DNA of 64,000 bases from Pseudomonas bharatica CSV86 (GTDB taxonomy: Bacteria > Pseudomonadota > Gammaproteobacteria > Pseudomonadales > Pseudomonadaceae), in NCBI RefSeq assembly GCF_000319305.2, contig NZ_AMWJ02000002.1:1612001-1676000 (forward strand), in the 5' to 3' direction. Of this stretch, positions 49,808-59,660 are shown one piece after another (within the stretch, counting starts at the first letter, position 1; each line of letters opens with the position of its first letter). The notes under the pieces were generated by a model. It was not told the DNA's origin and did no database searches. It saw nothing but the letters and a program-made list of their open reading frames with translations. The translations under genes were made by a program, and so were the position numbers.

Positions 49808-52245
49808 TCAGGCCGGCTTCACTTCGGCAAGTGCCTGTTCGGCCTGCTCTTTTTCCGCCTCCTTGAACTCCTCCTCGCTGATCATCTCGGCGATCACCCG
49901 CAGACGCTCTACCACCCGGGCATTGACGCTGCCCTCAGGGAACTGGCCGTCGGCATCCGGCTCGCCGGCAGGCTCGCCCACCAGCAGGCTCAGGGCTTCG
50001 TCGGCCTGGCTCACCGCATAGACATGGAACTGCCCGGCGCGCACAGCCTGGAGCACCCGCTCGTCGAGCATCAGGGTGGAGACGTTGGCTTTCGGGATGA
50101 TCGCCCCCTGCTCCCCGGTCAGGCCACGGGCCTCGCACAGGCGGAAGAAGCCCTCGATCTTCTCGTTGACCCCGCCCACCGCCTGCACTTCACCGAACTG
50201 GTTGATCGAGCCGGTGATGGCGAAGCATTGCTTGAGCGGAGTCTTCGACAGGGCCGAGATCAGCGTGCAGGCCTCGCCCAGGGACGCGCTGTCGCCATCG
50301 ACATAACCGTAGGACTGCTCCAGGGCAATGCTCGCGGAAATCGCCAGCGGGAACTCCTGGGCGTAGCGGCTGCCAAGGTAGCCGGTGAGGATCATCACGC
50401 CCTTGGAGTGAATCGGCTGGCCAAGGTTGACCTCGCGCTCGATATCGACGATCCCGCTGCCCCCGGGTACACCGTGGCGGAAATCCGCGCCGGCACACCG
50501 AAGGCCGAATCGCCCACTTCCAGCACTGTCAGGCCGTTGCACTTGCCGACGGCGGCACCCTCGGTGTCGATCAGGATGATCCCGGCGAGCATGTCGTCGA
50601 GAATCCGCGCCGAGACCCGACCGGTCCGGGTGGCCTTGGCCTTGAGCGCGCGCTCGATATGACCGACGTCGGTCATCTCGTCGTTGGCCAGGTGACGGAT
50701 GAAATCCGCCTCGCTGACCAACTGGAACAGATCGCCGATGCGCGCCGACAGACGCTTCTGGTTTTCCGCCAGGCGCGCGCTGTAGGTCGCCAGGCGCGCC
50801 ACCGCGTCGGCAGTCAGCGGCGCCATGCCTTCCTCGCTGGTGCGGGTCTTCAGCAACTGGGCGAACTGCTCCAGGCTTTCGTCGTGCATCGGGATTTCCT
50901 CATCGAAATCCACCAGCACGCGGAACATCTCCTGGAAGTCCGGATCATGGTCCTGCAGCGCGTAGTAGAGCTGGCGCGCGCCGATGATGATGACCTTGAC
51001 CTGCAACGGGATCATCTGCGGGGTCAGGGTCACGGTGGCGATGCGCCCCAGTTCGCCCAGGGGCGACTCCATCTTCAGCTTGCGCGACTGCAGGGCACGC
51101 TTGAGCGCGTCCCACACGAACGGTTCGCCGAGCATCTTCTCCGCTTCGAGAATCAGGAAACCGCCATTGGCGCGGTGCAGCGCACCCGGGCGCAACTGCC
51201 GATAGTTGGTGTACAGCGCGCCTTGGTCGGTGCTGTATTCGATGCGACCGAACAGATTGTCGTAGGTCGGATGCGGCTCGAACACCACCGGTGCCCCGCC
51301 ATTGACCGAATGACCGACCACCAGGCTCGGCGACAACTGCTCTTCGAGCATCTTGCGCGCCACGGCATCGACCTTGCTGTCATCCACCAGCTGTTCGACC
51401 ACCGTACGCAGCAGGTGCACCTGCATGGCCTGCAGGTAAGCGCAGACCTCGGCATTTTCCGAGTACTTTTCCGACAACGGGCCGAGCAGCGGCTGCAGGG
51501 CCAGGGTGATGGTTTCTTCGTTGAGCTGGCGCAACTGGTTGTTCGACTCGCGCTTCCATTGCGGCAGGCTGGCCAGCTCTTCGTTGAGCCGCTCCTCGAG
51601 CTCGGCGATGTCGTTGTGGAAGCGCTCGCGCTCGGCTTCCGGCAACTGGGCGAACTCCGCCTCGTCCAGTGCCTTGCCGTCGCTCATCGGGGTGAAGGCG
51701 ACGTTGCTGCTGTCGCGATACAGCGCCACGTCCTTCTCCAGCGAGGCACGTTCGATGATATCGAGGGCGCGGTCGTAGCGCTGGTTGAAGGCGCGGTCGA
51801 TGGCGCTCTTCTTCTGCTGGTAGGACGGGTGTTCGAAGACTGCCGGGAAGGTGACCACCAGGTTGTCGATCAAAGCGCCGATATCGGCGATGAAGGTGTT
51901 CGCACTACCGGGCGCCAGCTCGACGGCGCGCGGTTCGCGCGGCTCGTCGAAATTGTTCACATAGACCCAGTCGGAAGGCGTCTGCAGGCGCTTGCCTTCG
52001 GCCTTGAGGTAGCGTTTGACGAACGAAAAGCGACCGGTCCCCGGTTCGCCCATGACGAAAACGTTGTATCCGGGGCGGGGCATGGCGACACCGAACTGCA
52101 GCGCCTCTACCGCGCGTTCCTGGCCCAGCACACCGCGAAATGGCTCCAGATCATTGGTTGTGGAAAAAGCGAACTGTTCAGCGGAAAACGGCCGGGTCAG
52201 GGCTTCGGGCGCAAGACGCAGGCTCGCAGCGACAGGATCGGGCAT
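49808..52245 (-). CDS. Lon-like ATP-dependent protease (AAA+), one-base frameshift
   Basis: About 812 residues when repaired. The N-terminal region has a variant P-loop, VMGEPGTGRFSFVKRYL (Arg instead of Lys). The C-terminal Lon-type serine protease has the Ser of GYVDGDSASLGEAC and the Lys of GGVNEKIEGFF, a full Ser-Lys dyad. The frame breaks at a C-run of five (50460-50464); one added base joins VYPG to GSGIVDIEREVNLGQP. Homologue: PA4576 of P. aeruginosa. Start at 52245. Confidence 0.88.
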
Positions 52246-52518
52246 CGGGCTTCCTTACTTCGGCGGGGCAGATGCCGGCATTCTGGCGCTGCCCGCGCCC
52301 GGGTTGCAAGGCTCTTGGCGCAATTGCCTACAGGGGGCCAAAACGTGACGCACCGCCTATGTGAACGCAATATTTCGCAATTAACTACGGAACCTCAGGA
52401 TCGTGCCTAAACTCTACACTGCGCGGCCGGGTAGATAACCGGACCCGATCCGGCAGCCGTTGCAAGGCACGCCGGAAACCCTGACCTTTGGTTTGCAAAT
52501 CAGAAAGAGAACAAAGCT

Positions 52519-53007
52519 ATGAAACGGATTCTTCTGGGTACTCTGTTCACCGCGGTTTCGATCAACGCCATGGCCCAGGCGCCAGGCGGCCCGGACTGCG
52601 GCTGGGGCAACATGCTGTTCGAAGGCCAACGCGGCACTCCCGCTCACTTCCTCGCTTCCACCACCAACGGCACCTCGGGCAACGCCACCTTCGGCATGAC
52701 CTCGGGCACCAACGGTTGCTCGACCAACGCCGCGCTGACCTACGGTGGCAAATCCTGGTTCGCCATGAACGGCATGATGAACGAGCTCTCCGAAGACATG
52801 GCCAAGGGCCAGGGCGAAGCCCTGACCACCTACGCCGTGGTTCTCGGTGTGGCACCTGAAGACCGCGCGCACTTCGCCGCCGTCACCCACCAGCACTTCC
52901 AGGACATCTTCAAGACCGCGGACATCACCGCCGAAGACGTTCACAACAACACCCTCGCCGTCCTCAAGTCGGATGCTCGCCTGGCCAAGTACGCTACCCC
53001 GGCCTGA
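52519..53007 (+). CDS. DUF3015 exported protein
   Basis: 162 residues. Signal peptide MKRILLGTLFTAVSINAMAQA, then APGGPDCGWGNMLFEGQRGT, the DUF3015 start. Two conserved Cys may form a disulfide. Probably periplasmic, function unknown. Followed by a terminator. Confidence 0.9.
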   Translation: MKRILLGTLFTAVSINAMAQAPGGPDCGWGNMLFEGQRGTPAHFLASTTNGTSGNATFGMTSGTNGCSTNAALTYGGKSWFAMNGMMNELSEDMAKGQGEALTTYAVVLGVAPEDRAHFAAVTHQHFQDIFKTADITAEDVHNNTLAVLKSDARLAKYATPA

Positions 53008-53024
53008 GCCTGACCTTGCGTCAC

Positions 53025-53053
53025 CCCGCCTCGGCGACGAGGCGGGTTGTGTT
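53025..53053 (+). terminator. Terminator after the DUF3015 gene
   Basis: CCCGCCTCG-GCGA-CGAGGCGGG stem, then TTGTGTTT. Confidence 0.82.
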
Positions 53054-53088
53054 TCCCATCGGCTTCATTCGAGAAGTAGTCGCCCGAC

Positions 53089-54942
53089 ATGCTCAAACGC
53101 CTCGCCTATCTGGCGCTCTGTGCCTGTGCACCGTTGCACGCGGCACCTTCCATGGACGAATCGCGCCTGCAGGCCCTGGCCGCCGATCCTTACTGGATCG
53201 CCCTGGGGCACTATGAAACGGGCAAGCTGGGCGGCTGGCGCAGCTACGTCGATGACGACCGCTTCTTCCTCGCCCAGGACGGTGCCCATCACCCGGATCG
53301 CGAGCTCGCCGCCACGCTCGAGGCACTCTACGCCCCGGCCAGCAAGGGCGACCAGCATGCCCAGTGCGTGTACCCGGCACGGACCCGCTGGCTGCGCGAA
53401 CAATTGCAACTGAGCGATTTGCCCAGCCCTGATTGCGCCGAGTACAAACGCTGGTTCGAGGACGTGTCGCCCCACAGCGCCGTGCTGATCTTCCCCGCCG
53501 CCTACCTGAACAGCCCGTCGTCCATGTTCGGCCACACCCTGCTGCGCATCGACCAGGCCGACGTGCAAAGCAACGAGACCGCCCTGCTCAGTTATGCGGT
53601 CAACTTCGGGGCCTATATCGAAGGCAACGACAACAGCATTCTTTACGCCTGGAAGGGCCTGATGGGCGGTTATCCCGGCCTGTTCGCCTTCGTTCCCTAC
53701 CAGGAAAAGCTTTCCGAGTACCGCAGCCTGGAAAACCGCGACCTGTGGGAGTACCGGCTGAACCTCACGCCCGAGGAAACCGGGCGCATGGTCGAGCATA
53801 TCTGGGAACTCAAGCAGATCCGCTTCGACTATTTCTTCTTCGACGAGAACTGCTCCTACCGCCTGCTGGAACTGCTTCAGGTCGCCCGCCCGAGCCTGGA
53901 CCTGACCTCGCACTTCCCGCTCACGGCGATTCCCACCGATACCGTGAAGGCGGTGAAGAAGGCCGGCCTGGTGGAACGCGTGGACTACCGGCCATCGCGG
54001 GAACGCGAACTGCTGGCCCGTGCCGAGCCACTGGACAAGGCCGAACAGCAACAGGTGCTGGCGGTGGCCGCCGATACCGGCAAGCTGCAAAGCCCCGAAT
54101 TCACTGCCCTGCCCAAGCCCCGCCAGGCCTTGGTGCAGGATGCTGCCTACCGCCTGGAACGCTACCGCGCCACTGGCCAGGAGCGCGATGCGGACCAGGC
54201 CAGGCGCAGCTTCGAACTGCTGCGGGCAATCAATCGCAATCCACCGCCGCCGCTGGAGATCGAGCGCCCGGGCCTGCCCGAAGACGGTCATGAATCGCGC
54301 ACCTGGCAACTCGGGGTCGGCACCCGGGAAGATCGTGCATTCGCCGAGTACGGCCTGCGCATGGCCTATCACGACCTCAATGACAATGCCTACGGGTTCC
54401 CCCTTGGTGCGCAGATCGAGATCCTCCAGCTCAAGCTGCGCCAGTACGAAGGCAATGACTGGCAGGTGCAGCGCCTGGACCTGGCGACCATTCGCTCGCT
54501 GACGCCGCGCAACGACCTGTTGAAGCCCTGGTCGTGGCAGGTTTCCGGCGGGCTGGAACGGGTACCGGGCAAGCATGACGACGAGGTGCTGGTCAGCCAC
54601 GTCAATGGCGGCGCGGGCGGCACCTGGAAACTCGGTGACGACATGCTCGGCTTTGCCCTCGGCACGGTGCGCGTCGAGCATCACAACGACTTCGCCCAGT
54701 TCATCGCCCCGGCGGCCGGGTTCAACACCGGTGTGCTGTGGCGCAACGGGCTGGGCAACCTGAGCGTCGAGGCCAAGGGCGATTACTTCACCAATGGCGA
54801 GGTGCGGCGCAGCCTCAGCCTTAACCAGCAATGGGAGTTGAGTGACAGCCTCGGGTTGAGGTTGAGCGCCAAGCGCGAGTTCAGCCAGCTGGCGACGGCG
54901 CAGAACGAGGTGATGCTGGAATTGAAGTGGTACAACTACTGA
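53089..54942 (+). CDS. DUF4105-domain exported protein
   Basis: 617 residues. Signal peptide MLKRLAYLALCACAPLHA. The DUF4105 core includes FPAAYLNSPSSMFGHTLLRI, then YFFFDENCSYRLLELL, motifs of a papain/NlpC-like fold (His in FGHTLLR and Cys in DENCSY as possible catalytic pair). The C-terminal 200 residues alternate hydrophobic/polar and end in WYNY, like an outer-membrane or periplasmic beta structure. Likely a cell-envelope protein; activity unknown. Confidence 0.88.
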   Translation: MLKRLAYLALCACAPLHAAPSMDESRLQALAADPYWIALGHYETGKLGGWRSYVDDDRFFLAQDGAHHPDRELAATLEALYAPASKGDQHAQCVYPARTRWLREQLQLSDLPSPDCAEYKRWFEDVSPHSAVLIFPAAYLNSPSSMFGHTLLRIDQADVQSNETALLSYAVNFGAYIEGNDNSILYAWKGLMGGYPGLFAFVPYQEKLSEYRSLENRDLWEYRLNLTPEETGRMVEHIWELKQIRFDYFFFDENCSYRLLELLQVARPSLDLTSHFPLTAIPTDTVKAVKKAGLVERVDYRPSRERELLARAEPLDKAEQQQVLAVAADTGKLQSPEFTALPKPRQALVQDAAYRLERYRATGQERDADQARRSFELLRAINRNPPPPLEIERPGLPEDGHESRTWQLGVGTREDRAFAEYGLRMAYHDLNDNAYGFPLGAQIEILQLKLRQYEGNDWQVQRLDLATIRSLTPRNDLLKPWSWQVSGGLERVPGKHDDEVLVSHVNGGAGGTWKLGDDMLGFALGTVRVEHHNDFAQFIAPAAGFNTGVLWRNGLGNLSVEAKGDYFTNGEVRRSLSLNQQWELSDSLGLRLSAKREFSQLATAQNEVMLELKWYNY

Positions 54943-54960
54943 GTTTGATGTCGCTCTCCG

Positions 54961-55029
54961 GGGCCTAATCGCTGGCAAGCCAGCTCCCACAGGGACACTG
55001 TGGGAGCTGGCTTGCCAGCGATTAGGCCC
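54961..55029. repeat. REPIN, near-perfect palindrome
   Basis: GGGCCTAATCGCTGGCAAGC and its complement meet around a 7-bp centre. Confidence 0.92.
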
Positions 55030-55116
55030 TTCCGGTCAGCGAGAGTTTCACGGCCTTTTGACACCACACTGACATTCCCCCACCTAGACTTTCCCCATCA
55101 TGCGGAGAGTGTTGCG

Positions 55117-55464
55117 ATGCGGCGGTACTGTTTTGTTGTGTTGTTGCTGTTGGCCGGTTGCCAGTCGACCCACCAGCAGTTGCTTGACCAGGGGTATCCG
55201 CCTGCCTACGCCGACGGTTTCCAGGACGGCTGCGGCAGCGGCCAGCAGGCCGCCGGGGTGATGGCGGGGGCGTTCCGCAAGAACGTGCCACGCTACCTGC
55301 ACGAGTGCCAGTACGAAACCGGCTGGGACGACGGCTTCCGCCAATGCCAGGCGATGCGCCAGAACCAGGGCCAGCAACGCTACTACGACCGCCATTGGGA
55401 CGAACGCGAGGAACGCTGGCAGCAGGAAAAGGACCGCGACGCCGCCAGGGCCTATCGGCGCTGA
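55117..55464 (+). CDS. Small lipoprotein
   Basis: 115 residues. A lipobox LLAGC follows a short signal peptide (MRRYCFVVLLLLAGC). The mature part contains GFQDGCGSGQQAAG and ends with a highly charged helix (DRHWDEREERWQQEKDRDAA). Function unknown. GGAGAGTGTTGCG supports the ATG. Confidence 0.85.
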   Translation: MRRYCFVVLLLLAGCQSTHQQLLDQGYPPAYADGFQDGCGSGQQAAGVMAGAFRKNVPRYLHECQYETGWDDGFRQCQAMRQNQGQQRYYDRHWDEREERWQQEKDRDAARAYRR

Positions 55465-55534
55465 ACAGGTCGTAATCGGACATCCACTGCAACCCCGGGC
55501 CTGTCAGCATGGTCTTCTGGCAAAGGAGACCTTC

Positions 55535-56038
55535 ATGAGCCGAGCATTCGTCAACGAAGACCAGGCTGCCAACCAGGCCAGCCAGCCGGTCGAGCGCAGC
55601 ATCAGCGAGCAGCCCAACTACGTGACCGCCCGCGGCCTGGCGCTTCTGCAGGAGCGCGTCGCGCAGCTCAATCGCCTGCGCAGCGAACTGCTGGCCCAGG
55701 GCGAACGGGGCGACAAGCAACGCCTGGCCGATACCGAGCGCGACCTGCGCTACTTCAGCGCACGGCAACAGAGCGCCCAGGTGGTGCCCACGGCGACTTC
55801 AAGGGAAAAGGTACAGATCGGCAGCCGCGTGACCTACGTCGATGAGCAGGATCGCGAGCACAGGGTGCAACTGGTGGGGGAAGACCAGGCCGACATCGCT
55901 GCCGGCCTGGTCAACTGGGGTTCCCCGCTGGGCCGGGCGCTGCTCGGAGCGGCGCCCGGTGACGAGGTGGTGTGGCGGCGACCGGCGGGCGATCAGTTGA
56001 TCGAAGTCGTCACCATCGAGCCTGAGCCTGAAACCTAG
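55535..56038 (+). CDS. GreA/GreB-like transcription factor
   Basis: 167 residues. An N-terminal coiled-coil segment (ERVAQLNRLRSELLAQGE) and a C-terminal GreA/GreB FKBP-like domain (VQIGSRVTYVDEQDREHRVQLVG; SPLGRALLGAAPGDEVVWRRP) are seen. The tip of the coiled coil is short and the usual acidic pair (DxxxE) is not obvious, so it may modulate RNA polymerase without cleavage activity. Its 3' end overlaps gdhA by 4 bp. Confidence 0.82.
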   Translation: MSRAFVNEDQAANQASQPVERSISEQPNYVTARGLALLQERVAQLNRLRSELLAQGERGDKQRLADTERDLRYFSARQQSAQVVPTATSREKVQIGSRVTYVDEQDREHRVQLVGEDQADIAAGLVNWGSPLGRALLGAAPGDEVVWRRPAGDQLIEVVTIEPEPET

Positions 56039-57372
56039 ACCACGCCCTGGGCCAGCATGGCATCGGCGACTTTCACGAAGCCGGCGATGTTGGCGCCCTT
56101 GACGTAGTTGATGCGGCCGTTTTCCTCACCATAGTGAACGCAGGCGTGGTGGATCGATTGTATGATGTTGTGCAGCTTGCTGTCCACTTCACCGGCGGTC
56201 CACAGCAGGCGCATGGCGTTCTGCGACATTTCCAGGCCGCTGACCGCAACGCCACCGGCGTTGGACGCCTTGCCCGGGGCGAACAGGATTCCCGCTTCGA
56301 TGAACAGGTCGACCGCTTCCAGGGTGGTCGGCATGTTGGCGCCTTCGGCCACGCAGATGCAGCCGTTGGCCAGCAAGGCGCGGGCATCGTCCAGGTCCAG
56401 CTCGTTCTGGGTCGCACATGGCAGGGCGATGTCGCACGGCAGGTTCCAGGGGCGCTGGCCGGCGCGGAACTCCAGGCCGAGCTGGCCGGCCAGTTCGCTC
56501 AGGCGGCCGCGCTTGACGTTCTTGAGCTCCATCAGCGCATCCCACTGGGCGTCGGTGAGGCCGGCCTCGGCGAACAGGGTGCCTTCGGAGTCCGACAGCG
56601 AGATCACCTTGCCGCCCAGGTCCATGACCTTGCGCGCCGCGTACTGGGCAACGTTGCCAGAGCCCGAGATGGCCACGCGACGGCCATCGATGCGCTTGTC
56701 CTCGCGCTTGAGCATTTCCTCGGCGAAGTACACGCAGCCGTAGCCGGTGGCCTCTGGACGGATCAGGCTACCGCCGTAGGTCATGCCCTTGCCGGTCAGT
56801 ACCGATGTGAACTGGTTGGCCAAGCGCTTGTACTGGCCGAACATGAAGCCGATCTCGCGCGCGCCGACACCGATGTCACCGGCCGGAACGTCAAGGTCGG
56901 CGCCGATGTGGCGATACAGCTCGCTCATGAAGGCCTGGCAGAAACGCATGACTTCCGCGTCGCTCTTGCCCTTCGGATCGAAGTCCGAACCACCCTTGCC
57001 GCCGCCCATGGGCAGGGAGGTGAGGGAGTTCTTGAACACTTGCTCGAACGCCAGGAACTTCAGCACGCCGATGTTCACCGACGGGTGGAAGCGCAGCCCG
57101 CCCTTGTACGGGCCGATGGCGCTGCTCATCTGGATGCGATAACCCCGGTTGACCTGGACCTTGCCTGCATCATCGACCCACGACACCCGGAACAGAATGG
57201 CGCGCTCGGGCTCGACCATGCGCTCGAGGATGCCGGCTTCGAGGTAGTGCGGGTTGGCTTCGAGGAACGGCCAGAGGCTGCGCAGGACTTCTTCGACAGC
57301 CTGGTGGAATTCGGGTTGGGCAGGGTCGCGTTGTTTCAGCCGTGCGAGGAAGTGATCGACAGATTCAGTCAT
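56035..57372 (-). CDS. gdhA: NADP-specific glutamate dehydrogenase
   Basis: 445 residues. Substrate motif FKNSLTSLPMGGGKGGSDFDPKG (active-site Lys) and PAGDIGVGAREIG; the Rossmann nucleotide fold follows (VAISGSGNVAQYAARK). It assimilates ammonium into glutamate. ATG at 57372; the longer frame reaches into a REP and is rejected. Confidence 0.96.
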   Translation of the reverse strand: MTESVDHFLARLKQRDPAQPEFHQAVEEVLRSLWPFLEANPHYLEAGILERMVEPERAILFRVSWVDDAGKVQVNRGYRIQMSSAIGPYKGGLRFHPSVNIGVLKFLAFEQVFKNSLTSLPMGGGKGGSDFDPKGKSDAEVMRFCQAFMSELYRHIGADLDVPAGDIGVGAREIGFMFGQYKRLANQFTSVLTGKGMTYGGSLIRPEATGYGCVYFAEEMLKREDKRIDGRRVAISGSGNVAQYAARKVMDLGGKVISLSDSEGTLFAEAGLTDAQWDALMELKNVKRGRLSELAGQLGLEFRAGQRPWNLPCDIALPCATQNELDLDDARALLANGCICVAEGANMPTTLEAVDLFIEAGILFAPGKASNAGGVAVSGLEMSQNAMRLLWTAGEVDSKLHNIIQSIHHACVHYGEENGRINYVKGANIAGFVKVADAMLAQGVV

Positions 57373-57510
57373 GAGTAGACATCTCACCGAGGGAGTTGGA
57401 CTTTTTGGTTTTTTCGGGACTTTACCAAGAAGCAATCGCACTGGAACAGGGCGAAATGTCGTTTTTATGAATTTTTTTGGTGCATTTCTGTAAATGTATA
57501 CAGAACCTAA

Positions 57511-57590
57511 GGGCCTCATCGCTGGCAAGCCAGCTCCCACAAGTACGGTGCACGCAGCCCCTGTGGGAGCTGGCTTGCCAGCGATGGGCC
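57511..57590. repeat. REPIN
   Basis: GGGCCTCATCGCTGGCAAGC and complement, with a 25-bp spacer; between gdhA and the ettA terminator. Confidence 0.9.
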
Positions 57591-57611
57591 ACCATCGGCC
57601 TGAAATCCAGG

Positions 57612-57641
57612 CACAAAAATGGGGCCGATTAGGGCCCCATT
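57612..57641 (-). terminator. Terminator after ettA
   Basis: Minus strand AATGGGGCC-CTAATC-GGCCCCATT followed by TTTGTG, 26 nt after the ettA stop. Confidence 0.88.
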
Positions 57642-57666
57642 CCTGTGCATCAATCGACCAGCCTTA

Positions 57667-59331
57667 TCAGGCCAGCTTCTTGTGCCGTACCCGGTGCGGC
57701 TGGGCAGCAGCCTCGCCCAGGCGCTTCTTGCGATCGGCTTCGTACTCGGTGTAGTTACCCTCGAAGAACACCGCCTGCGAATCATCCTCGTAAGCCAGGA
57801 TGTGGGTCGCGACACGGTCCAGGAACCAGCGATCGTGGGAAATCACGATGGCGGCGCCTGGGAAGTCCAGCAGGGCTTCCTCCAGCGAACGCAGGGTTTC
57901 CACGTCAAGGTCGTTGGACGGTTCGTCGAGCAGCAGGACGTTGGCGCCCTCTTTCAGGGTCAGGGCCAGGTGCAGACGGCCACGCTCACCACCGGACAGG
58001 TCCTTGACGAACTTCTGCTGGTCGCCGCCCTTGAAGTTGAAGCGACCGACGTAGGTGCGCGACGGAATCTCGTAGTTGCCGATACGGATCTGGTCGGAAC
58101 CGTCGGAGATCTGCTGGAACACGGTCTTGTTGCCGTCCAGGTCCTCGCGGCTCTGGTCGACGCAGGCCAGTTGCACGGTTTCGCCGATCTCGATGCTGCC
58201 GGAGTCCGGTTGCTCCTTGCCCATCAGCATGCGGAACAGGGTCGATTTACCCGCGCCGTTACCGCCGATAACGCCGACGATCGCGCCTTTTGGCATGACG
58301 AACGACAGGTTGTCGATCAGTACGCGGTCGCCGTAGCCCTTGGTCACGTTCTTGAATTCGATGACCTTGTCGCCCAGGCGCGGACCGGCCGGGATGTAGA
58401 TCTCGTTGGTTTCGCTGCGCTTCTGGAATTCCTGCGACTGCATTTCCTCGAAGCGTGCCAGGCGGGCCTTGGACTTGGACTGGCGAGCCTTGGCGCCTTT
58501 GCGCACCCACTCCAGCTCTTCCTTCATGGCCTTTTCATGGGCCGACTGCTGCTTGGATTCCTGGGCCAGACGCTCGGACTTGGCTTCCAGCCAGCCGGAG
58601 TAGTTGCCCTCGTAAGGAATACCGGCGCCGCGGTCGAGTTCGAGGATCCAGCCCGCGACGTTGTCCAGGAAGTAACGGTCGTGGGTGATCGCTACCACGG
58701 TGCCCGGGAAATCGTGGAGGAAGTGTTCCAGCCAGGCGACGGAGTCGGCGTCCAGGTGGTTGGTCGGTTCGTCGAGGAGCAGCATGTCCGGCGCGGACAG
58801 CAGCAGGCGGCACAGGGCGACGCGGCGCTTCTCACCACCCGACAGGTGCTCGACCTTGGCCTCCCAGGCCGGCAGGCGCAGGGCGTCGGCGGCGACTTCC
58901 AGCTGGCGCTCCAGGTTGTGGCCGTCGCTGGCCTGCAGGATGGCTTCCAGCTTGGCCTGTTCGGCGGCCAGCTTGTCGAAATCGGCATCCGGCTCGGCGT
59001 AGGCCGCGTAGACCTCGTCCAGGCGGGCCTGGGCGTCCTTGATCACGCTGACCGCTTCCTCGACCACTTCGCGCACGGTCTTGGAGGGATCCAGCTGCGG
59101 CTCCTGCGGCAGGTAGCCGACGTTCAGCTCCGGCATCGGGCGGGCTTCGCCGTCGAACTCGGTATCGACGCCGGCCATGATCTTCAGCAAGGTGGATTTG
59201 CCCGAGCCGTTCAGGCCCAGGACGCCGATCTTGGCGCCAGGGAAGAACGACAGGGAGATGTTCTTGAGAATTTCACGCTTGGGCGGAACAACCTTGCTCA
59301 GCCGGTGCATGGTGTAAACGTATTGAGCCAA
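57667..59331 (-). CDS. ettA: Energy-dependent translational throttle protein EttA
   Basis: 554 residues, ABC-F type with two ATPase domains: GLNGSGKST and GGNGAGKST (Walker A), LSGGEKRRVAL and LSGGERGRLHL (signatures), LLLDEPTNHLD and LLLDEPSNDLD (Walker B). The linker (YSGWLEAKSERLAQESKQQS) and arm domain fit EttA, which binds the ribosomal E site and gates translation by ATP/ADP ratio. Followed by its terminator. Confidence 0.96.
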   Translation of the reverse strand: MAQYVYTMHRLSKVVPPKREILKNISLSFFPGAKIGVLGLNGSGKSTLLKIMAGVDTEFDGEARPMPELNVGYLPQEPQLDPSKTVREVVEEAVSVIKDAQARLDEVYAAYAEPDADFDKLAAEQAKLEAILQASDGHNLERQLEVAADALRLPAWEAKVEHLSGGEKRRVALCRLLLSAPDMLLLDEPTNHLDADSVAWLEHFLHDFPGTVVAITHDRYFLDNVAGWILELDRGAGIPYEGNYSGWLEAKSERLAQESKQQSAHEKAMKEELEWVRKGAKARQSKSKARLARFEEMQSQEFQKRSETNEIYIPAGPRLGDKVIEFKNVTKGYGDRVLIDNLSFVMPKGAIVGVIGGNGAGKSTLFRMLMGKEQPDSGSIEIGETVQLACVDQSREDLDGNKTVFQQISDGSDQIRIGNYEIPSRTYVGRFNFKGGDQQKFVKDLSGGERGRLHLALTLKEGANVLLLDEPSNDLDVETLRSLEEALLDFPGAAIVISHDRWFLDRVATHILAYEDDSQAVFFEGNYTEYEADRKKRLGEAAAQPHRVRHKKLA

Positions 59332-59660
59332 AATGCGGACCTCGCTCGAATCGTTGGAAAAGCCCCGTCCACGGGACAGGGCTGGACAAAAACCGGGTAT
59401 CGGGGTGGAGCGCCGTGTTCTGTCAGGGCAGGCTCACGGCGGGCACAGGCAGCGGCCTCACCCTCGGTAACGGATAATCGGAACCGCCAAGGTTACCCGA
59501 ACTGGACGCCGCCGGGCAGGGGCAGCACACCCGGGCAGGTGCCGGCCCGATGAACAGGACTGGCACTTTGCCACAAGTCAGGGCATGCTAGCCGCCCTTC
59601 GGGCGTCCGGCTTATAGTGCGCGCTGCGACGACCAGCCAGCCATACCGCAGGAACACCGT

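Noticed and set aside
4971..57590. CRISPR array
   Set aside because: Repeats are paired and inverted, widely scattered, and lack regular spacers or cas genes.
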